Source: Chloroflexota bacterium (GTDB taxonomy: Bacteria; Chloroflexota; Dehalococcoidia; DSTF01; JACRBR01). From it: a DNA stretch of 10,932 nt. The notes under the pieces are model-generated. The model had not been told where the DNA came from. It did no database searches and saw only the letters and a list, made by a program, of their open reading frames with translations. The stretch covers positions 1 to 10,932 of the forward strand of contig JACRBR010000123.1 in assembly GCA_016213125.1 (NCBI GenBank). The letters run 5' to 3'. This document shows positions 6,972 through 10,932 of this stretch, piece after piece. The translations under genes were made by a program, and so were the position numbers. Within the stretch, counting starts at the first letter, position 1, and every line of letters starts with the position of its first letter.

Positions 6972-7592
6972 ATGCCTATCACGAAGGTCGACGGTGAGAT
7001 TCGCGCGGAGCCCCCGTTCAGCGATGACGACATCGCGCAGTTGCGCGTAGGCGACCACGTGCGCTTCTACGGGACAATGTACACGGCACGGGACGCGGCG
7101 CACCGCCGCATGATCACGGCGCTGTCCGAGGGCAAGGCGCTGCCCATCGACGTGAAGGGGCAGATCATCTACTACGTGGGGCCATCGCCGGCGCGTCCCG
7201 GGCGCGTCGTTGGCTCCGCCGGTCCGACGACTTCGATGCGTCTCGACCCCTTCACGCCCGCGTTGCTGGACCAGGGCCTGAAGGTCATCATCGGCAAGGG
7301 CGGCCGCGGCAGCATGGTGAAGAAGTCACTGCAGGACCACAAGGCCGTGTACCTCTTCGCCATCGGCGGAGCCGGCGCGCTACTGTCGAAGACCATCAAG
7401 AGCCTCGACGTCGTCGCGTACGAGGACCTGGGCACGGAGTCGATCAAGAAGCTGGAAGTCGAAGGGTTTCCGGCGATCGTCTGCTGCGACATGTACGGCG
7501 GCGACCTGCTGCTCGAGGGCAAGGAGCAGTACCGCGACCAGAAGGTACTCGGCGCCTACCAGTCCGTACCACCCGCCGAGAAGGCAGGCTGA
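6972..7592 (+). CDS. Class I fumarate hydratase, beta subunit (FumA/TtdB C-terminal type)
   Basis: This 206-residue partner of the alpha subunit completes the fumarase active site in the cytoplasm. It shows the family landmarks YGTMYTARDAAHRRM (33-47), YYVGPSPARPG (67-77), GSAGPTTSMRLD (81-92, with the substrate-binding Arg R90), GKGGRG (108-113) and AIGGAGALL (130-138). Length matches stand-alone beta subunits. The ATG is preceded by AGGAGA with a six-base spacer. Unusually, it is not adjacent to the alpha gene: GNAT and cupin genes lie between them (5969-6894). The 77-base spacer before it contains a weak -10-like CACAAT (6937-6942), so an internal promoter is possible. Its stop overlaps the next gene's ATG by one base. 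Tartrate dehydratase beta is the alternative. Confidence 0.93.
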   Translation: MPITKVDGEIRAEPPFSDDDIAQLRVGDHVRFYGTMYTARDAAHRRMITALSEGKALPIDVKGQIIYYVGPSPARPGRVVGSAGPTTSMRLDPFTPALLDQGLKVIIGKGGRGSMVKKSLQDHKAVYLFAIGGAGALLSKTIKSLDVVAYEDLGTESIKKLEVEGFPAIVCCDMYGGDLLLEGKEQYRDQKVLGAYQSVPPAEKAG

Positions 7593-8122
7593 TGGCCTCG
7601 GAACTCCACGACTACCTGCGCCGCGAGCTGAAGGCGATGCACGGCCTGTACGAGCACGTGACCGCCGACCTGACGGACGAGCAGGCGAACTTCGTGCCGG
7701 CCAACGGCCACCAGAGCCTCGCGTTCTGCCTCTGGCATTACGTGCGCACGGAGGACAACGCGATCCAGTTCGTTATCCAGCGCAAGCCCACCGTGTGGAT
7801 GGAGGGCGGCTGGCCGGAGAAGTTCGGCCTCGATAGCAAGTCCCAGGGCACGGGCTTCACCGACGACGAGGCCCGCGACTTCCGCATCAACGGCATCGCG
7901 GACTTCCGAGCGTACATGTCAGACGTCTTCAAGCGCACCGAGGACTTCGTCCGGAACCTGACGGACGACGAAGCGGCGCGCCAAATCACGGTGAAGCCAC
8001 TTGGCGAGATGTCGATCCTGACCGCGATCAGCGGCCTGTGCATGACACACGGCTACCGCCACCTGGGGGAGATCGAGTTCGCGAAGGGGCTCGTTACGGC
8101 GCGGGGTGGGGCGACGATCTAG
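7592..8122 (+). CDS. DinB-fold (DinB_2/YfiT-type) putative metal-dependent protein
   Basis: The 176-residue, mostly helical protein fits the DinB four-helix-bundle superfamily. The likely metal-binding His triad is H49 (CLWHYVRTED) plus H153 and H157 (MTHGYRHLGEIEFAKG); the HxxxH near the C-terminus is the usual signature. Members include bacillithiol/mycothiol-dependent S-transferases and many proteins of unknown function, so no specific reaction is assigned. The ATG overlaps the TGA of fumarase beta by one base (TGATG), which implies translational coupling and makes it the last gene of the operon. The next gene is convergent, with only 20 bases between the stops, and I see no strong terminator there. 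Confidence 0.8.
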   Translation: MASELHDYLRRELKAMHGLYEHVTADLTDEQANFVPANGHQSLAFCLWHYVRTEDNAIQFVIQRKPTVWMEGGWPEKFGLDSKSQGTGFTDDEARDFRINGIADFRAYMSDVFKRTEDFVRNLTDDEAARQITVKPLGEMSILTAISGLCMTHGYRHLGEIEFAKGLVTARGGATI

Positions 8123-8142
8123 CGGCCTCGACTGCGTCGGGC

Positions 8143-8418
8143 CTAACTCGATTCGGGTGCTTTCGCGGGCGCGGCGTGGTCGTGGATGTGGCCCTCCTTG
8201 GCGTGCTGTTCTTCCTCAACGTCCACGTTGTAGTCATGGCTGTGGGTCATCTCGTTGTGATTGTGGTCGTGGGTGTGCCAGTACGTGCGATGCTCCCACT
8301 CCGTCAGCAGACCGCCGCCATGGTGGTGTGAGACGTGGTAGTGATCGTGGATATGCACCCGCGAGTCATGCGTGTGGGTCGCCTGCGTCCCTCTGCCTTC
8401 TACGGTTTGTGTCGTCAT
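8143..8418 (-). CDS. Small histidine-rich, putative metal-binding protein
   Basis: The 91-residue protein contains 20 histidines (22%). They cluster in THTH (14-17), HIHDHYH (22-28), SHHH (30-33), YWHTHDHNH (46-54), THSH (58-61) and HIHDH (77-81), with an acidic EEE block near 68-70. This composition suggests binding of Zn, Ni, Co or Cu ions, as storage, buffering or delivery. There is no signal peptide or membrane segment, so it should be cytoplasmic. Many positions between the His pairs are not low-complexity (for example TEWEHRTYWH), which suggests a conserved sequence rather than a random tail. I chose ATG 8418 because GGAGG lies eight bases upstream on the minus strand; an ATG at 8451 adds 11 residues without a good ribosome site. 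No metal transporter or metallochaperone target is in the window. Confidence 0.75.
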   Translation of the reverse strand: MTTQTVEGRGTQATHTHDSRVHIHDHYHVSHHHGGGLLTEWEHRTYWHTHDHNHNEMTHSHDYNVDVEEEQHAKEGHIHDHAAPAKAPESS

Positions 8419-8559
8419 AGGTACAACCTCCGGTCGTGCTATCAGCCCCACTATCGCGCCTGCGTCCGTGGCGACGGGCGTAGATCGCGGGCAGCGGCGT
8501 TACGGTTCTATCTCGAACCTTCGTGCCCGATGTCCAGCGGGACGGTACGCTTCCGCCGC

Positions 8560-9609
8560 ATGTTTCTACTCCTCGACGGCAACAACCTGGCGTGGGCGGG
8601 CTACTACGGACTCGAGCGGGCGATGAAGCCGGAGGACGCGGAGCGGCGGCGCCGTGTCGCGCTGCTCGGGCTCTCGTCCATGGCGCTGGGCGCGATCGCG
8701 CGCGCGGGCGAGCCTCCGACTACGGCGACGGCGAAACCCGGCGGCCAGGCGTCGCTGTTTGATGAGCGGCCATCCGCCGCAACGGCACGGGCCCGTGCGA
8801 TCTCTCGCGTTGCCGTGTGCTTCGACCAGGGGCGTCCGCTGCGGCGCCGCGAGCTGTTCCCCTCGTACCAGACCGGCCGCGAGGGCGACCCAAAGTTCAT
8901 CGAGCACGAACCCACCATCCTCGCCGCGATCGACGAGTTCGCGGAGATGTGCGCGGCCATGCTGCCCGTCGAGGTTCTGCGCGGCCCGAACACCGAGGCC
9001 GACGACCTGATCGCCGGCCTCGTCCATGACCACCAGAATGTCGAAAAGCGCATCGTCTCCACGGACCGCGACTTCCTGCAGCTCGTCGGGCCGAGGACGA
9101 CGGTGTACGCACCGGTGAAGAAGATCGTCATCGGCGAGGACAACTTCGATGCCGAGGCCATGCCCAGGACTTCGTCCGGCGAGACCGTCACCTTCCCCCG
9201 CGCGCGATTCCTCGACTATCGCGCCCTGACCGGCGACCCCTCGGACAATCTGCCCGGCGTGCTCGGCATCGGCGCGCTGTCGGCGGCGAAGCTGCTGGCG
9301 GCCGGTGACCTCGACGGCTACTTCGGGAAGCCCGAAGCGGTGCGTACGGCGCTCGGGCGGAAGTCCGTTGCGGTAGAGGCGGCGTTTGCCGACGGTGCGG
9401 CAGAGGCGATCGTCGCACGGAACCGGACGCTGATGGACCTGCGGCGGGGCGCGCCGTGCTGGGACGACCTGCCGTCGTACACGACCAGCGGCCGCTGGGA
9501 CCGCCCGGCTTTCGAGGCTTGGCTGGACGAGCAGAAGATCACGTCGGTCGAGCGCGGGCCGCTGCTGGACCGGATGGATTCGATGGCGAGCCCGCACGTC
9601 AAGGCTTGA
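8560..9609 (+). CDS. Stand-alone 5'-3' exonuclease (PolA N-terminal/FEN type)
   Basis: This 349-residue metal-dependent flap-type nuclease is related to the N-terminal domain of DNA polymerase I but lacks polymerase. Visible motifs are FLLLDGNNLAWAGYYG (2-17, first Asp), FDQGRPLRRRELFPSYQTGR (typical FD...R.ELFP.YK.R), NTEADDLIAG (metal-binding Glu/Asp), STDRDFLQLV and the helix-3-turn-helix GDPSDNLPGVLGIG. All the expected acidic residues are present. An inserted, probably disordered linker (about residues 45-80) contains QASLF (63-67, bases 8746-8760), which resembles the beta-clamp-binding QL(S/D)LF consensus. The likely role is removal of RNA primers or flaps in replication and repair. 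ATG 8560 starts directly at the conserved first strand; ATG 8530 would add 10 residues, and neither has a clear Shine-Dalgarno. The gene is divergent from the His-rich gene. Confidence 0.9.
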   Translation: MFLLLDGNNLAWAGYYGLERAMKPEDAERRRRVALLGLSSMALGAIARAGEPPTTATAKPGGQASLFDERPSAATARARAISRVAVCFDQGRPLRRRELFPSYQTGREGDPKFIEHEPTILAAIDEFAEMCAAMLPVEVLRGPNTEADDLIAGLVHDHQNVEKRIVSTDRDFLQLVGPRTTVYAPVKKIVIGEDNFDAEAMPRTSSGETVTFPRARFLDYRALTGDPSDNLPGVLGIGALSAAKLLAAGDLDGYFGKPEAVRTALGRKSVAVEAAFADGAAEAIVARNRTLMDLRRGAPCWDDLPSYTTSGRWDRPAFEAWLDEQKITSVERGPLLDRMDSMASPHVKA

Positions 9610-9611
9610 GG

Positions 9612-9633
9612 ACGGCGGCCGGCGGCCCGCCGT
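9612..9633 (+). terminator. GC hairpin just after the exonuclease gene
   Basis: ACGGCGG (9612-9618) and CCGCCGT (9627-9633) form a 7-bp stem with an 8-base loop, three bases after the exonuclease stop. There is no T-run behind it, so it is at best a weak terminator or an mRNA 3'-end stabiliser. Confidence 0.3.
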
Positions 9634-9675
9634 AATGCTCCTGAGGGCGCATCCGTTCAACTGTCTGGGGGTTCT

Positions 9676-9710
9676 CGCCTCAAGGGCGCGAGTGCCTATA
9701 ATTTGAGGCG
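9676..9710. promoter_or_regulatory. Perfect inverted repeat flanking the ppdK promoter, candidate operator
   Basis: CGCCTCAA (9676-9683) and TTGAGGCG (9703-9710) are exact 8-bp inverted copies with 19 bases between them. The left arm covers the expected -35 region and the right arm begins directly after the TATAAT box. A regulator bound to both arms would cover the promoter. Within the same stretch CTCGCC...GGGCGcGAG (9674-9692) forms a second, imperfect dyad. Confidence 0.45.
9697..9702 (+). promoter_or_regulatory. -10 box TATAAT upstream of ppdK
   Basis: This is a perfect consensus -10 hexamer in the 300-base gene-free region before ppdK. Transcription would start near 9709 and give a leader of about 200 nt. 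No good -35 is seen at 16-18 bases (CTCGCC at 17), which fits a promoter that depends on an activator or is otherwise regulated. Confidence 0.6.
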
Positions 9711-9752
9711 CCCCTCCACGGGCGAAGGTCATCGGGCCGAGATGCGAGTTAC

Positions 9753-9833
9753 ATGGGCAAGGTAGTTCTCGCGGACAAGATCGTAGCCGCCGGCGTAGCG
9801 CTCGCCGGCGCAGTTTTCGTCCATTGCAGTTGA
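9753..9833 (+). CDS. Possible 26-residue leader ORF upstream of ppdK
   Basis: An ATG at 9753 opens 26 codons ending in TGA 9831-9833. The peptide starts MGKVVLADKIV and ends FVHCS; six Val, six Ala and two Leu make 14 of 26 residues from the pyruvate-derived amino-acid family. The stop falls six bases before the stem of the hairpin at 9839-9860, as in leader-peptide attenuators. The ribosome site is poor (only GAG, five bases upstream). GC-rich DNA easily codes Ala and Val, so it may be chance. Confidence 0.22.
   Translation: MGKVVLADKIVAAGVALAGAVFVHCS
9788..9817 (+). terminator. Terminator-like hairpin 1 in the ppdK leader
   Basis: CGCCGGCG (9788-9795) pairs with CGCCGGCG (9803-9810) around the loop TAGCGCT, followed by CAG and TTTT (9814-9817). 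The stem is strong but the T-run is short and offset by three bases, so partial termination or pausing is more likely than full termination. Confidence 0.4.
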
Positions 9834-9838
9834 CCCAC

Positions 9839-9867
9839 ACGCCCGGCATCGCCCGGGCGTACGTTTT
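9839..9867 (+). terminator. Terminator-like hairpin 2 in the ppdK leader
   Basis: ACGCCCGG (9839-9846) pairs with CCGGGCGT (9853-9860) around the loop CATCGC, followed by ACG and TTTT (9864-9867). The geometry is nearly the same as the preceding hairpin and the ppdK start is 43 bases further on. A tandem pair in a leader suggests conditional read-through. Confidence 0.45.
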
Positions 9868-9909
9868 GGCCGCGGACGCGGTTCGCGGCGCGACATCACG
9901 GAGTCGACG

Positions 9910-10932
9910 ATGACCACAAAGTTCGTTTACCTGTTCCACGAGGGGCACAAGGACCAGAAGGACCTGCTCGGCGGCAAGGGCGCGAACCTGGCCGAGATGA
10001 CCAACCTGGGCCTCCCGGTGCCGCCCGGCTTCACGATCACGACCGAAGCCTGCAACGCATACACAAAGCTCGGCATGCAGCTGCCCGAAGGTCTCATGGA
10101 CGATGTCCGAGCAGCGCTGGCGACCGTCGAACAGTCCGCGGGCAAGAAGCTGGGCGATGCCACCACACCGTTGCTGGTGTCCGTGCGTTCCGGCGCAAAG
10201 TTCTCGATGCCGGGCATGATGGACACGGTGCTGAACCTGGGCCTCAATCCGAACACGCTGCAGGCGCTGGCTGCGGAGTCCGGCGACGAGCGCTTCGCGT
10301 ACGACGCTTATCGCCGCTTCGTGATGATGTTCTCGGACATCGTCCTGGGCCTTGAGCGCAAGAAGTTCGACCGCGTGTTCGATGAGGCCAAGCAGCAGGC
10401 CGGCGTCAAGGAGGACTGGCAGCTCGAGCCGGCCGCACTCAAGGGCGTGGTGGAGAAGTTCAAGGCGCTGGTGAAAGCCGAGACGGGGAACGCCTTCCCT
10501 GAAGAGCCGATGCAGCAGCTCGAGCTGGCGATCCTCGCTGTGTTCAACTCCTGGAACAACGAGCGCGCATTCCGTTACCGCGAGATCGAGAAGATCCCGC
10601 ACGACCTGGGCACCGCCGTCAACGTGCAGACGATGGTCTTCGGGAACATGGGCGACACGTCCGGCACGGGCGTGGCCTTCACGCGCGACGCTTCCACGGG
10701 CGAGAAGAAGATCAGCGGCGAGTACCTGATTAACGCCCAGGGCGAAGACGTCGTCGCCGGCATACGGACGCCGTCGGACATCGGGCAGCTCGAGCGAGAG
10801 AATCCGCCGCTGTACAGGCAGTTCGCGGACATCTGCAACACGCTGGAGCAGCACCTTCGCGAGATGATGGACGTGGAGTTCACGTTCGAGAAGGGTCGCC
10901 TGTACTTCCTGCAGTGCCGCGTCGCGAAGCGA
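9910..10932 (+). CDS. ppdK: Pyruvate phosphate dikinase, N-terminal part (runs off the window)
   Basis: The first 341 codons of PPDK, which interconverts pyruvate + ATP + phosphate and PEP + AMP + pyrophosphate in the cytoplasm, are present with no stop. This is most of the ATP-grasp nucleotide-binding domain: GGKGANLAEMTNLGLPVPPG (21-40), SVRSGAKFSMPGMMDTVLNL (91-110), AVNVQTMVFGNMG (236-248), SGTGVAFTRD (251-260) and GEYLINAQGEDVVAGIRTP (270-288). E323, Q335 and R337 match the ATP-site residues known from Clostridium symbiosum PPDK. The usual LQTRxGKR is LQCRVAKR here, with Thr to Cys and Gly to Ala, but Q and R are kept. The MPGMMDT signature separates PPDK from PEP synthase. The phosphohistidine and PEP domains lie beyond the window. 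CGGAG at 9899-9903 supports ATG 9910. Confidence 0.96.
   Translation, partial: MTTKFVYLFHEGHKDQKDLLGGKGANLAEMTNLGLPVPPGFTITTEACNAYTKLGMQLPEGLMDDVRAALATVEQSAGKKLGDATTPLLVSVRSGAKFSMPGMMDTVLNLGLNPNTLQALAAESGDERFAYDAYRRFVMMFSDIVLGLERKKFDRVFDEAKQQAGVKEDWQLEPAALKGVVEKFKALVKAETGNAFPEEPMQQLELAILAVFNSWNNERAFRYREIEKIPHDLGTAVNVQTMVFGNMGDTSGTGVAFTRDASTGEKKISGEYLINAQGEDVVAGIRTPSDIGQLERENPPLYRQFADICNTLEQHLREMMDVEFTFEKGRLYFLQCRVAKR

Larger units (their letters stand above)
9709..9909 (+). other. Structured 5' leader of ppdK
   Basis: The ~200-nt leader can form at least four hairpins: CGCCC/GGGCG (9709-9724), an 8-bp stem at 9788-9810, an 8-bp stem at 9839-9860, and CCGCG/CGCGG (9870-9888). The ribosome site CGGAG (9899-9903) lies after the last one. 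The second and third hairpins are each followed by TTTT. I do not recognise a known riboswitch class, tRNA, tmRNA or T-box in it. The rest of the 9610-9909 gap holds only the promoter elements and a possible 26-codon ORF. Confidence 0.4.

Noticed and set aside
8038..8420. Plus-strand frames opposite the His-rich gene
   Set aside because: The Val/Leu-rich pattern of one is the direct complement of the His/Asp codons (GTG/CAC) on the other strand. The His-rich frame has the good ribosome site and a meaningful composition.
8335..8559. N-terminal extension of the exonuclease frame
   Set aside because: It lies antisense to the start of the His-rich gene and in the divergent promoter region. The conserved family sequence starts right at the Met at 8560.
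8566..10854. A 762-codon open frame on the minus strand across the exonuclease and ppdK genes
   Set aside because: It is an antisense shadow of two well-recognised genes in GC-rich DNA. Its translation is Arg/His/Leu-rich with no recognisable motif, and it crosses the promoter and leader of ppdK.
1..10932. CRISPR array, tRNA, rRNA, insertion sequence ends or attachment sites
   Set aside because: I saw no regularly spaced repeats, no tRNA-like T-arm/anticodon pattern, and no transposase or integrase gene in the window.

Overview
The window is a GC-rich (roughly two-thirds G+C by eye) stretch of an ordinary bacterial chromosome. It is dense in genes, with short spacers and overlapping stop/start codons. 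I see no tRNA, rRNA, CRISPR array, transposase or phage structural gene. An LDH-type malate dehydrogenase next to a two-subunit class I fumarase, an unusual MurE-like ligase, a His-rich small protein and AT-rich -10 boxes in a GC-rich background would fit a Chloroflexota (Dehalococcoidia/SAR202-like) or another poorly cultured Gram-positive-like lineage. That placement is inference and is not proven by any single marker here.

Layout. (1) Bases 1-1611 hold the 3' part of a large, unrecognised, probably exported protein with a Cys-containing C-terminal region. (2) Convergent to it, 1654-3171 (-) encodes a MurE-family ligase whose ATP-site framework is intact but whose usual His/Pro motif residues are replaced. 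It seems to start at a leaderless GTG six bases downstream of a TACAAT box. (3) Divergently, 3312-3824 (+) encodes a small protein with an excisionase/MerR-like helix-turn-helix followed by a coiled coil. (4) A 4.1-kb + strand block (4028-8122) is probably one operon: malate dehydrogenase, fumarase alpha, GNAT acetyltransferase, cupin, fumarase beta and a DinB-fold protein. Several of these genes overlap by 1-4 bases. A TATACT box and a terminator-like hairpin lie upstream of it. (5) 8143-8418 (-) encodes a 91-residue protein with 20 histidines. (6) 8560-9609 (+) encodes a stand-alone PolA-type 5'-3' exonuclease carrying an inserted linker with a possible sliding-clamp-binding QASLF motif. (7) 9610-9909 is a 300-base non-coding region with a TATAAT promoter bracketed by a perfect 8-bp inverted repeat, and a leader of about 200 nt with several GC hairpins, two of them followed by TTTT. 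(8) The N-terminal 341 codons of pyruvate phosphate dikinase begin at 9910 and run off the window.

How the genes fit together. Malate dehydrogenase and fumarase catalyse adjacent steps (oxaloacetate-malate-fumarate), and pyruvate phosphate dikinase links pyruvate to PEP. The right two-thirds of the window is therefore mostly central C4/C3 carbon metabolism with small accessory genes placed inside it. Both metabolic transcription units appear to have a leader with a hairpin plus a short T-run before the first gene, so conditional termination is possible. I did not find a clear, wholly new multi-gene system. The most interesting leads are the divergent MurE-like enzyme, the His-rich protein, the fumarase interrupted by GNAT and cupin genes, the clamp-motif exonuclease and the structured ppdK leader.
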